From the NCBI GenBank assembly GCA_964575845.1, contig CAZNSX010000001.1:682001-746000 (forward strand): a stretch of DNA of 64,000 nt, written 5' to 3'. The translations under genes and the position numbers were made by a program. Under the pieces are notes generated by a model, which did not search any database, was not told the DNA's origin, and worked only from the letters and a program-made list of their open reading frames with translations. Source of the DNA: CAZNSX01 sp964575845. GTDB lineage: Bacteria; UBA8248; CAZNSX01. Positions 50,463 through 59,114 of the stretch are shown piece after piece. Every line of letters begins with the position of its first letter. The first letter of the stretch is position 1.

Positions 50463-52013
50463 GTGGCTAAGGGCCTTCGCTGGAAAGTGGGGCTCATTCT
50501 TTTGGTGGTCCTTGGGGCTATTTATTATGCTTACCCCCTGAGCGAAACCCTGAGGCTTGGGCTTGACCTCCAGGGAGGTATCCACCTGGTTTTGGAGGTG
50601 GAAGCGGAAAAGGCTGTGGAGGGAAGCCTGGACCGCTGGAGCGTTGAGCTCAGGGATAGGTTTAGGCGGCAAGGCATCCTGGCCCGAGACCTCCACCGGG
50701 AGGACAGCCGGATTCTCATTCAGCTGCAGCGTCAGGAAGATGAGGCTCGGGCGGATAAGCTCCTGAGTCAGTATCCAGAGCTAGAGCGGATGGAGAAGGA
50801 GGGAAGCCCACCCCTTCTCACCTACCGGGTTATCCCCGGTTCAGAGCGCAGGATTCAAGAGTATGCCGTGGACCAGGCACTTGAGACCATCCGAAACCGC
50901 ATCGACCAGTTCGGCGTGGCGGAGCCCACCCTTCAGCGTCAGGGGGAGCGCCGCCTCATCATCCAGCTTCCGGGCCTGAAGGACCCGGAGCGGGCCAAGG
51001 CCTTGATCGGAAAGACGGCCCTCCTGGAGTTCAAGCTCGTGGATGAAGACGGGAGCCTGGAGAAGGCCCTCAAGGGAGAAGTGCCCCCGGGGGATATTAT
51101 CTTATATCAGGTGGATAAAGATAAGCAGACGGGGCAGCTGATAAAGAAGACACCCTATCTCCTCAAGAAGGAAACGGCCCTGACAGGACACTCCCTCACC
51201 GATGCCAGGGTCGAGATAGGTAGCCGCTTCAGTGAGCCCTATGTTTCCCTCACCTTTGACTCGGCGGGAGCCCGGCTCTTCGACAAGGTTACGGCCGTAA
51301 ATGTGGGCCGAAAGCTGGCAATAGTGCTGGACAGTGTGGTTTATTCGGCACCTGTCATACAGGAGCGCATCTCAGGGGGCCGGGCGCAGATAACGGGCCG
51401 CTTCACCTTAGAGGAGGCCCGTGACCTAGCGATAGCGCTTCGAGCCGGAGCGTTGCCAGCGCCGGTAAAGGTCCTGGAGGAGCGCAACGTTGGCCCCTCC
51501 CTTGGGAGGGACTCGGTGCGCATGGGAATAATCTCCGTCATCGTAGGCGGTATCCTGGTCCTGGCCTTCATGTTCTTCTACTACAGGGTCTCGGGCCTGG
51601 TGGCGGATTTTGTCCTCCTCCTCAACCTCGTCATCCTCATGGGTGCCCTGGCGGGCCTTGGGGCGACCCTCACCCTCCCTGGTATCGCGGGCATAATCCT
51701 GACGGTGGGGATGGCCGTGGATGCCAACGTCCTCATCTTCGAGAGGATAAGGGAGGAGCTGAGGCTCGGCAGGACGGTGAGGGGCGCGATGGAGGCCGGT
51801 TACAGTAAGGCCTTCCTCACCATCATGGATGCGCAGATAACGACCCTCATAGCCGCAGTGGTCCTGTTTCAGTTCGGCACGGGGCCCGTGAAGGGCTTTG
51901 CGGTTACCCTCAGCATCGGCATTCTCTCAAGCCTCTTCACGGCCATCTTCGTGTCGCGGACGATCTTCGACATCTGGCTTAGCCAGAGGCAGGTGAGAAC
52001 CCTGAGCATCTGA
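50463..52013 (+). CDS. secD: Protein translocase subunit SecD
   Basis: Six-TM RND-type subunit that uses the proton-motive force to pull proteins across the membrane (516 aa). LGLDLQGGIHLVLEVE near the N-terminus, RNRIDQFGVAEPTLQRQGERRLIIQLPG in the P1 domain, and GMAVDANVLIFERIREELR in TM4 are diagnostic. GTG start after GAGAGGG. secF follows after three bases. Confidence 0.97.
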   Translation: MAKGLRWKVGLILLVVLGAIYYAYPLSETLRLGLDLQGGIHLVLEVEAEKAVEGSLDRWSVELRDRFRRQGILARDLHREDSRILIQLQRQEDEARADKLLSQYPELERMEKEGSPPLLTYRVIPGSERRIQEYAVDQALETIRNRIDQFGVAEPTLQRQGERRLIIQLPGLKDPERAKALIGKTALLEFKLVDEDGSLEKALKGEVPPGDIILYQVDKDKQTGQLIKKTPYLLKKETALTGHSLTDARVEIGSRFSEPYVSLTFDSAGARLFDKVTAVNVGRKLAIVLDSVVYSAPVIQERISGGRAQITGRFTLEEARDLAIALRAGALPAPVKVLEERNVGPSLGRDSVRMGIISVIVGGILVLAFMFFYYRVSGLVADFVLLLNLVILMGALAGLGATLTLPGIAGIILTVGMAVDANVLIFERIREELRLGRTVRGAMEAGYSKAFLTIMDAQITTLIAAVVLFQFGTGPVKGFAVTLSIGILSSLFTAIFVSRTIFDIWLSQRQVRTLSI

Positions 52014-52016
52014 ACC

Positions 52017-52928
52017 ATGCGAACCTTCTTCTCTCAGACCAATTACGATTTCGTGAGCAGGAGGCGCCTCTGCCTCTTCCTCTCGGCCGTTGTCATACTG
52101 GTGGGCCTTGTCTCGTGGCTCCTGAGGGGAGGCCTTAACTACGGGATAGACTTTGCGGGCGGCACCCTGGTGCAGGTGCGCTTTGAGCGGGAGGTTCCGG
52201 TGGGGGCCATAAGGGGGGCGCTGGGTGGGCTCGGCCTTGGGGACATCCTGGTCCAGAATTTCGGGGACGCCCGGGAGGTGATCATCAGGGTGGAGCGCAT
52301 GGCGGGAAGCCTCGAGGGGCTCGCCGTCCGGATCGAGGATGCGCTCAAGAGCCACATCGGCATCCCCTTTGAGGTTAGGCGCATCGAGGCTGTGGGACCG
52401 CAGGTGGGGAAGGATCTGAGGCGAAAGGCGTTTCTCGCTCTCTTTTACGCGATGGTCGGCATATTGATTTACATTACCATTCGCTTTCAGTTCAGGCACG
52501 CGATCGCCGCGATCACCGCCCTCATTCACGATGTGCTCATCACCGTGGGGGTCTTCTCGCTTGTGGATAAGGAGTTCAGCCTGCCCATCGTGGCGGCCAT
52601 CCTCACCATCATCGGTTATTCCCTGAACGACACCATAGTCGTCTTCGACCGCATTCGCGAGAATACCCGCCTGATGCGGAGGACGAGCCTTGAATCCATC
52701 ATCAACACGAGCATCAACCAGACGCTGAGCCGAACCATCCTCACCTCTGGCACGACCCTTCTGGCCGTTGGGGCCTTCTATGCCCTGGGGAGCGAGATCA
52801 TAAGGGATTTTGCGTTTGCGTTGCTCGTGGGCATCATTGTGGGCACCTACTCCTCCATTTACATCGCCAGCCCCATCCTCATCGCCTGGCCCGGCGCTGG
52901 CCAGACGGCAGGGAGGCGACGGACTTAA
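52017..52928 (+). CDS. secF: Protein translocase subunit SecF
   Basis: Partner of SecD (303 aa, six TM). GINYGIDFAGG-like NYGIDFAGGTLVQV, the IGYSLNDTIVVFDRIREN motif and the C-terminal GIIVGTYSSIYIASPIL are typical. It ends the long + strand run; the cassette with the argG remnant begins about 220 bp downstream. Confidence 0.97.
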   Translation: MRTFFSQTNYDFVSRRRLCLFLSAVVILVGLVSWLLRGGLNYGIDFAGGTLVQVRFEREVPVGAIRGALGGLGLGDILVQNFGDAREVIIRVERMAGSLEGLAVRIEDALKSHIGIPFEVRRIEAVGPQVGKDLRRKAFLALFYAMVGILIYITIRFQFRHAIAAITALIHDVLITVGVFSLVDKEFSLPIVAAILTIIGYSLNDTIVVFDRIRENTRLMRRTSLESIINTSINQTLSRTILTSGTTLLAVGAFYALGSEIIRDFAFALLVGIIVGTYSSIYIASPILIAWPGAGQTAGRRRT

Positions 52929-53149
52929 AGGCGCGTGTCGGCCCTGCTCTAAGTGAGCCGATTCCCCCTAAAAAAGAGGCTAATTGGAACCTTGGATAGG
53001 CTCGGAGCCCTGTTCTTGAGAATCCCTGGCAAGAAAGTCATTGTGGCCAGGGCATCAAGCTCTGGCTCTTCTTGTGGGTATCTCGGCGCGTGAGGCGGGC
53101 GAAATAGATGGCGCACCTGAGGCCGCACCCGCGGCGGGGACTTCCTCTC
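52929..53149. other. Gene-free stretch after secF
   Basis: About 220 bases between secF and the argG remnant. No open frame, hairpin-T-run or promoter that I would support. It may contain decayed continuation of the remnant but I see no clear similarity. Confidence 0.4.
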
Positions 53150-53345
53150 TCCCTTCGCTGCCGGGCCCGGATCTTGAGCCTCAGGGCGCTGAGCCCCATG
53201 AAGCCCGTGGCACCGGCCCGGAGCATCATCGGGAGATGCCCGGAAGGTAGCTCCCCTCATAGAGGGCTCCCGCCCAGGGCATGGGGAAGACAAAATCCCG
53301 CACGAAATCCTGCGTGGGGTCTTCTATGAAGGCCGCCTCAACCCC
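53150..53345 (-). pseudogene. argG: argG remnant (internally deleted)
   Basis: Two segments match intact argG (60306-61538), in the same orientation. The part at about 53228-53343 reads, on the minus strand, EAAFIEDPTQDFVRDFVFPM then GALYEGSYL, against EAAFIEDLKEEFVRDFVFPM and GAVYEGGYL in ArgG residues ~60-92, then hits a TGA. Directly after it, 53152-53222 reads ATGFMGLSALRLKIRARQR, against ATGFIRLNALRLKIRVQQR at the ArgG C-terminus. About 290 codons between are missing. The hydrolase stop codon (53338-53340) lies inside this sequence, in another frame. Confidence 0.85.
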
Positions 53346-54507
53346 TGCCCGCAAGCCTCTCGGCTAGCCAATCTGCTATGTAAGCGGTGCCTATAGTCTG
53401 GTTATCCCTCTGGCAATGCTCGGCGCCGCCTTCCTCCCTGGTGAATACCTTGAAGGTCTTATCCTTTGAGCCAACCTCATTGAAGAGCTTGCGCGCATCG
53501 TCCATGGAGATCTGGGCATCATTCTCCCCGTGGACGAGGAGGAAGGAGCACTCGATCTTGCCTACCACGCCCTTAAGGGTGAACTTCTCCAGCTTTTTCA
53601 GGGCCTCATCAAAGGTCTCGACTCCCAGCACCCAGTTTATGTGTTCACCGGGTACGGAGAGTGCCGTCTGGAAACCCTTCTCGATTCGGCTCTTCCAGGT
53701 GGCATGATAGTCGTAGATGGCTCCCCAGGCCACGCACGCCTTGAAACGCTTCTCGAAGGCCGCGCAGCGCGGCGCGTAGTATCCGCCCAGGCTTATGCCC
53801 ATGACCGCGATGCGGTCCTTATCAACTTCCTCCCTGGTCACAAGGTAATCGACCGCAGCGGTGCCCGCGACGTTGTAGTCATACCTGAGGGGCATCCCCC
53901 TGAAGCGGATGCTCTCGCCGTTTCCAGGGCCGTCTAGCACGAGGCAAGCCATCCCCCGCTTCATCAGCTCGGGGGTACCCCTGAAGAATTGCATCTCCTT
54001 GGTGATATCCAGCCCGTCGAAGAAAACCACCGTGGGCCACCTGACCGAAGCCTCTGACTCCCTCTTGATGAAATAGGCGGGGAGGCTCTTGCCGCCCTCG
54101 AAGGGCACCTCCACGGGCTCTATCGAGAGATAGGGTACGTGCGGCAATCCTCTCTTGAAGAGGTCGACAGACCTCACATAAGCCTCCTGGCTCTCTTCCG
54201 TGCGGGGCTGCAGGAACCTCTCGCCTACCTGGATGTAGTTTGCCGCGCGCATGAAGGCGCAGGACGCTGTCTGAAGGTGGCCCTCCCTCTCGGCCTCCTC
54301 CCCCAGGGAGGCCACTCTCTCGGCCATCTCCCTCCATTCAGAGAACCACGCCGCGTTGTCACCCACCCTTCCCTTGAGTGCGGCGCATATTCTGTAGATC
54401 TCGCCTATCTCGGACCCTCCCCAGCTCGAGGAGGATATGGCGGAGACGACCGCCGAGGACCATGTGTAGTTCTCGGGAAAAATCATGAACCAACCTTGCT
54501 CTGCCAT
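53338..54507 (-). CDS. Alpha/beta hydrolase (DUF1100/FrsA- and dihydroxypseudooxynicotine-hydrolase-like)
   Basis: 389-aa hydrolase with an N-terminal helical cap (1-130) and a C-terminal alpha/beta core. The nucleophile elbow is MGISLGGYYAP (Ser near 232), the acid lies in LLVHGENDAQIS and the His in EEGGAEHCQRDN. Similar enzymes cleave C-C or ester bonds of small molecules; the substrate is unknown. Good GAGGGAG site before the ATG. It is downstream of an M20 peptidase by 57 bp. Its last codons and stop fall in argG-derived sequence, so the original C-terminus may have been changed. Confidence 0.82.
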   Translation of the reverse strand: MAEQGWFMIFPENYTWSSAVVSAISSSSWGGSEIGEIYRICAALKGRVGDNAAWFSEWREMAERVASLGEEAEREGHLQTASCAFMRAANYIQVGERFLQPRTEESQEAYVRSVDLFKRGLPHVPYLSIEPVEVPFEGGKSLPAYFIKRESEASVRWPTVVFFDGLDITKEMQFFRGTPELMKRGMACLVLDGPGNGESIRFRGMPLRYDYNVAGTAAVDYLVTREEVDKDRIAVMGISLGGYYAPRCAAFEKRFKACVAWGAIYDYHATWKSRIEKGFQTALSVPGEHINWVLGVETFDEALKKLEKFTLKGVVGKIECSFLLVHGENDAQISMDDARKLFNEVGSKDKTFKVFTREEGGAEHCQRDNQTIGTAYIADWLAERLAGRG

Positions 54508-54564
54508 TTCAGGTCTCCCTCGGGTTTGAGCCTCGCACGAGAGTTCCCCAGAGGCCCTCGTCTA

Positions 54565-55911
54565 TCAGAAGACATTGATGAGCGTGGCCATGTACTTGAT
54601 GCAATCGATATACTCGCTTATGGCCACATTCTCGTTGTGCCCGTGCGTCTGCGCCGTTACTATACCGAGGCCGACGGCGGCCTGAGGAATATGAAGGTAG
54701 TTCGTCACCATCCAGGACGGCGTCCCGCCGGTGCCCTGCACCTTTACGACGGCCTCTTGGCCGTAGAATTCCCTGGATGCCTTCTGGGCTGCCTTGACCA
54801 CATCGCTATCAGCCGGTGGCCTTGAGGGTTCCGAGGTGAAGCGAGGCTCGGACATCTCCACGTCCGAGAATCCACACTTGTCAAGGTGGTGTCGGATCTT
54901 CTCGTAGATATCCAGAGGCTCTTGATGGGGGACAAGGCGAAGGTCCATCTTCGCGCTGGCCTCAAACGGAACCACCGTCTTAACACCCTTCCCCGTGTAG
55001 CCGCCGATGATGCCGTTCACGTTCATGCAGGGCTCCATGAGGTGCCTCCTGAGGAGGTCAGTCCCCGAGAGGCCCAGCACGAAGCGCCTCATTTCAAACC
55101 GCCGCAGGCGCTCCTGCTCATCAAAGGTGGGCATCTTCCTTATGAGCTCCTCCTCCTTCTCTGTGGTGGGGATCACGTCATCGTAGAACCCCTCGACATG
55201 CACCTTCTCATCAGTCCCCTTCATGGAGGCGATGGCCCATATCAGGCGCCAGCACGCATTCTCATAGATCTGGCCGTACGAGGAGTGGAAGTCCACGTTT
55301 GCAGTTCGGACTTCAAGCTCGAAGCTCAAGAGGCCCTTGTTGCCGAGCGAGATGAGGGGCTGGTCGGGCTTGTCCTTGTTCGCCGCATCCTCCCAGATGC
55401 AGCCATCCGCGCGTAGAAGCTCCCCATGCGAGCGGATAAACGGCAAGAGGCTAGGGCTTCCACTCTCCTCCTCGCCGTCTAAGAGGAACTTGACCGTTAT
55501 GGGGAGCTCTCCCCTCACCCTCAGGAGGGCCTCCACCGCCTTGAGGCGGCTCAGCATGTTGCCCTTGTTGTCGGTCGCACCCCTGGACCACACCCTTCCG
55601 TCGCGCACCTCTGCCGCGAAGGGCGGTGAATCCCACTTATCGAGAGGGTCCGGGGGCTGAACGTCATAGTGGTTGTAGAACATGAGAGTGCGGTCGCTCC
55701 GACCCCGGACCACCCCAGTGACGATGGGATTACCGGCGGTCTCGTGCACGGTCGTCTCGATGCCGATACGCTCCATCTCCTCCTTAAGAAGGTCCACCAT
55801 CTCCCTGATGCCCACCCCCTCCGAGGAGATGCTCGGCTGGCGGCAGAAGCGCCTAAGGGTCTCAACGAAGGCCTCTGCATTGTCATCGATGTAGCGGTGA
55901 ACTTTATCCAT
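54565..55911 (-). CDS. M20 family dipeptidase/deacylase
   Basis: Dizinc peptidase (448 aa). Ligands and catalytic residues: H and D in YNHYDVQPP, D in GATDNKGN, the EE pair in LDGEEESGSPS, and the C-terminal His in HGHNENV. The dimerisation lid lies around residues 190-330. ATG 55911 has GAGGGAG upstream; an in-frame ATG 60 bases further lacks it. With the adjacent hydrolase and peptide-type binding protein it may process an imported peptide or amide. Confidence 0.9.
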   Translation of the reverse strand: MDKVHRYIDDNAEAFVETLRRFCRQPSISSEGVGIREMVDLLKEEMERIGIETTVHETAGNPIVTGVVRGRSDRTLMFYNHYDVQPPDPLDKWDSPPFAAEVRDGRVWSRGATDNKGNMLSRLKAVEALLRVRGELPITVKFLLDGEEESGSPSLLPFIRSHGELLRADGCIWEDAANKDKPDQPLISLGNKGLLSFELEVRTANVDFHSSYGQIYENACWRLIWAIASMKGTDEKVHVEGFYDDVIPTTEKEEELIRKMPTFDEQERLRRFEMRRFVLGLSGTDLLRRHLMEPCMNVNGIIGGYTGKGVKTVVPFEASAKMDLRLVPHQEPLDIYEKIRHHLDKCGFSDVEMSEPRFTSEPSRPPADSDVVKAAQKASREFYGQEAVVKVQGTGGTPSWMVTNYLHIPQAAVGLGIVTAQTHGHNENVAISEYIDCIKYMATLINVF

Positions 55912-56056
55912 GGGGTTCTCCCTCTTTTGCTGTGCACTACTGCCCCGGATTCCACTCATGGCGACGCTCATACTCTAGGCTGATATTGTCTCATCTTCCG
56001 CCCTTGCCGAGTATGTCCATCTCCCTAAGCGGCGTCAGGCGACTTTCGATGCTGGC

Positions 56057-56103
56057 AAAAAAAACAGCGGGGGAAGGAGAAAAAGCCCCTCCCCCCCCGC
56101 CGT
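56057..56103 (-). terminator. Intrinsic terminator after the binding-protein gene
   Basis: Minus strand: GCGGGGG...GGAG pairs with CTCC...CCCCCGC across an A/T loop, followed by eight T residues (56064-56057). It lies 100 bases past the stop of the 56203-57747 gene and 145 bases before the M20 gene, so the M20/hydrolase pair needs read-through or its own promoter. The 291-base gap shows nothing else. Confidence 0.7.
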
Positions 56104-56202
56104 GCTTATTGACCATTGAACCACGTTAACCTGCCCGGAATTAGCGGCAGCCTGCCTGTGCTTATACCTCCCCGCGGAGTGGTTTCCGGCCAGGAGGGAC
56201 TA

Positions 56203-57747
56203 TTACTCGTGCACCCCTTTTATCTTGGCGTTCCAGAGAAACACGCGCTCATCACGCCTGGGCTCCCAGATGAGGCGCTTATTGACACCGTGGATGTCGT
56301 AGATCTGGTAGAGGGGCACCTGGGCAACCTGCTCCTTGAGATAGCGGCCAATTTCCGAATACTTCTTGGCCCGCGCCCCGTCGTCAACGATGGCTGCCGC
56401 CTCGTCGAGCATGGCATCGACCTTCTTGTCGCAGTAACCAGACCAATAGCCACCGCATCCAACCTGGGCCGTCCATCCCAGGTCTGCGCTCATGGCGGAA
56501 TTGCCGTAACCAAGGAGCCACATGAAGGGCTTGGTCTCGGCTTTATCGCGCGCCAGGAAGTGTTTCTTGTAGAGCCCCCACTGGACGGCTTTCAACTCGG
56601 CTTCGATACCGATCTTCTTGAGCTGGAAGGCAACCATCTCGGATATCTGCTTGTCATTGGGGTAGCGGCCGCTCGGGCTCCAGAACTCGGTCTTGAAGCC
56701 CTCGGGGTAGCCAGCCTCTTTCATGAGCTTCTTGGCGAGCTCGAGGTCATACTTGTAAGGTTCGATGCTAGGGTCATAGCCGAAGCACCACGGGTGAATT
56801 GTTTCCCCTACTCTTTTGCCATAACCGCCCGCAACCGTCTTGATTATGGAATCAACATCGATGGCGTGCGCAATGGCCTGGCGCACCTTGAGGTTGGCGA
56901 AGGGGCCTGGTCTTCTGCTGATCATGCCCACGTGAAGGGTGCGGATGCTCACCACGGGCTTTACATCAACCTTCGGGCTCGCCCCCACCTTGGCGATCAG
57001 GTGCGGCGGAATGGCCCGGATGATGTCCACCTCACCCTTCAGCAAGGCCATCACACGGGCGTTGATGTCGGGTATGGCCCTGACAATAACCTTCTTGATG
57101 GTTGGCATACCTTCTTTCCAGTAGTCCTCGTTGGCCTCATACTCTTGGTACTCACCCCTCACCCACTTTGTCATCCTGTATGGGCCGCTTCCCACAGGGT
57201 TGGCGGCCAGGTAAGCCTGGTCGTGGGCGGAGTAATACTTGGGCGGTACCAGGTGAGGGAAGAGGGTCATGCGGTTTAGGATATCAGGGTCCGGGTGCTT
57301 CAGCACAATGTGGGCAGTGAGCTTGTCAACCACATCAACACGCTCGACATTCCGGAAGTAGGCCAAGAGGCCTGATTTATACTCGGGGTCCAAGATGCGG
57401 TTGAAGGTGAACTGCACTGATTTGGCATCCACATCCTCACCATTTGTGAATTTCATGCCCTTGCGGAGGGTGACCTCCAGAACATTCGGCTTAACCCACC
57501 GATAGGATTCAGCAGCCAATGGAGTCAATTTATAGTCGGGTTTCACCCGAGTGAAGAGCCGGTCGAATACGTAGCAGTGGAGGGCGGCGGTGATAAAAGC
57601 GCTCACTTTGTGGGGGTCCATCGTGGTGACATCGGGCCCATAGGAAATGGTGATTGTCCCCTCGGGTACTACGCCCTTGGCGGCAGCCTGGGGCACGAGC
57701 GAGAAGACGAGAATGAGCGTCGCGGCAATGAAAAGAGCTTTTCTCAT
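56203..57747 (-). CDS. Peptide/nickel-type ABC substrate-binding protein (SBP family 5)
   Basis: Secreted binding protein (514 aa) with Sec signal (residues 1-24, cleaved near AAA-KG). Family blocks are ITISYGPDVTTMDPHKV, the KGMKFTNGEDVDAKSVQFTFNR motif and LLKGEVDIIRAIPPHLI. Ligands of this family are di/oligopeptides, opines, nickel or sugars. The two matching permeases start on the other strand from the same 441-base gap; ATPase genes are missing here. Ribosome site GAGGGGGAG just before the ATG. Confidence 0.92.
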   Translation of the reverse strand: MRKALFIAATLILVFSLVPQAAAKGVVPEGTITISYGPDVTTMDPHKVSAFITAALHCYVFDRLFTRVKPDYKLTPLAAESYRWVKPNVLEVTLRKGMKFTNGEDVDAKSVQFTFNRILDPEYKSGLLAYFRNVERVDVVDKLTAHIVLKHPDPDILNRMTLFPHLVPPKYYSAHDQAYLAANPVGSGPYRMTKWVRGEYQEYEANEDYWKEGMPTIKKVIVRAIPDINARVMALLKGEVDIIRAIPPHLIAKVGASPKVDVKPVVSIRTLHVGMISRRPGPFANLKVRQAIAHAIDVDSIIKTVAGGYGKRVGETIHPWCFGYDPSIEPYKYDLELAKKLMKEAGYPEGFKTEFWSPSGRYPNDKQISEMVAFQLKKIGIEAELKAVQWGLYKKHFLARDKAETKPFMWLLGYGNSAMSADLGWTAQVGCGGYWSGYCDKKVDAMLDEAAAIVDDGARAKKYSEIGRYLKEQVAQVPLYQIYDIHGVNKRLIWEPRRDERVFLWNAKIKGVHE

Positions 57748-58188
57748 AATAATCTCCCCCTCTCACTTTAGGAGCTCTTGTGGAAAGATCCTCCCCGCCG
57801 AATATGAGCCGAATCACCTCCTTTCAAGAATTCGGTGGAAGGGGAACCAAGAGGAGGGCGAGCGCCTTCGCTCGTCTCCTACGTTAATGACTCGCCTTCC
57901 CTTAGGAATCCGACTTGCGAAGGACAGCATATTTCTGTACTTTTACCGCGTATAAGATAAAATACAGTAAATAAGACTAGAAAATCAATATAAAAATAAA
58001 TCGCCCGCAAATCATCTTAAATCCAAGAGATGCCATTGAGGAATTTATGAGAATTCCTGCTTCCACCTTTGTTGGGGGTGGCTGAGTCTCGAGATTTGGA
58101 TAGCCTTTTCCCAAGCTGACCCTGGGCTGATGCGCGCAACCTAGGGCATTTTAGAGCCCCTTTCGGCTGGGGCTCCCTCGGGCCGGGT
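57748..58188. other. Divergent control region between binding protein and permeases
   Basis: 441 bases without a convincing gene. Centre (57950-58020) is very AT-rich and gives a minus-strand TTGATT-18-TATTTT. The binding-protein side has a structured leader: CGAGCG-AAGG-CGCTCG hairpin (57856-57872) and a GAAAGGAGGTGATTC (57825-57811) that is a perfect 16S anti-tail match 65 bases upstream of the ATG. The permease side has GAGCCCC-TTTCGGCT-GGGGCTC (58154-58175), 14 bases before its ATG, with no ribosome site visible. Confidence 0.5.
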
Positions 58189-59106
58189 ATGAAAACTTAT
58201 ATCATCCGAAGATGCCTTCAAGCGCTGATCGTCCTCAAATGCATCCTGATCATAATTTTCCTCATCCTCCAACTCACCGGGGACCCTGCGGTCATGCTCA
58301 TGCCCGAGGACGCGACCGAAGAGGAGATCGCCGCGTTCCGGCACCAGATGGGGTTTGACCAGCCTATTTACCGGCAATATGTGCGATTCTTCATCGGGGT
58401 TCTTCATTTCGACTTCGGCACGTCCTATTTTCAGGGACAACCTGCAATGGACCTGGTGCTGGACCGGATGCCTGCAACCGTCGAGCTGGCGCTGGCCGCT
58501 CTCACCATCTCCCTGATAATTTCACTCCCTGCTGGCGTTCTTTCGGCGGTGAAGCCCAATACCAGCTACGATTACACCAGCATGGGGGCAGCCTTATTCG
58601 GCCAGTCCATGCCAAATTTCTGGCTGGGGCTCATGCTCATGCTGGTCTTTTCTGTCTATCTGGATATCCTACCGACCTCTGGCCGTGGGGGTATAAGGCA
58701 TCTTATCCTTCCGGCCATGACGGCCGGGCTCTATTCGACAGCCCGAATAACCCGACTGGTTCGCTCTGGGATGCTCGAGGTTCTGAGGCAGGAATATATA
58801 ACCACAGCCCGCTCAAAGGGGCTCATAGAGCGCGTGGTAATCATGAAGCATGCCCTCAAGAACGCTTCCATACCCGTGGTCACCCTTGTGGGCATGGAAC
58901 TTGGAATTCTCTTGGGAGGCACCGTCGTGACCGAGATGGTCTTCGCCTGGCCAGGCGTAGGACGCTTGACCGTGCAGTCCATATATAATGACGACTTTCC
59001 TGTCGTCCAGGCCGCAGTCTTCCTCTTGGCGTTCATCTTCGTGTTCATAAACCTGCTGGTGGACATACTCTATTCATTCCTGGACCCCAGGGTCCGTCTG
59101 CAGTAG
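58189..59106 (+). CDS. Peptide-type ABC permease (DppB family)
   Basis: Integral permease (305 aa, six TM). Opening IIRRCLQALIVLKC, the DFGTSYFQGQPAMDLVLDRMPATVELA periplasmic/TM segment and the EAA coupling loop (EYITTARSKGLIERVVIMKHALKNA) are typical of DppB/OppB. Usually followed by DppC, as here (8 bp gap). No strong ribosome site precedes the ATG; a hairpin lies there. Confidence 0.94.
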   Translation: MKTYIIRRCLQALIVLKCILIIIFLILQLTGDPAVMLMPEDATEEEIAAFRHQMGFDQPIYRQYVRFFIGVLHFDFGTSYFQGQPAMDLVLDRMPATVELALAALTISLIISLPAGVLSAVKPNTSYDYTSMGAALFGQSMPNFWLGLMLMLVFSVYLDILPTSGRGGIRHLILPAMTAGLYSTARITRLVRSGMLEVLRQEYITTARSKGLIERVVIMKHALKNASIPVVTLVGMELGILLGGTVVTEMVFAWPGVGRLTVQSIYNDDFPVVQAAVFLLAFIFVFINLLVDILYSFLDPRVRLQ

Positions 59107-59114
59107 GGTGGGAG

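Noticed and set aside
54139..54825. 228-codon open frame on the + strand opposite the hydrolase and M20 genes
   Set aside because: Overlaps two well-supported genes on the other strand and lacks a known domain or start site.
56116..57279. 387-codon open frame on the + strand opposite the binding-protein gene
   Set aside because: It is the antisense shadow of a clear SBP family 5 gene with signal peptide and ribosome site; GC-rich codon use keeps the opposite frame open.
57530..57817. 95-codon minus-strand frame starting at the strong AAAGGAGGTGAT site
   Set aside because: It runs out of frame into the binding-protein gene and its composition looks non-coding; kept only as a note in the findings.
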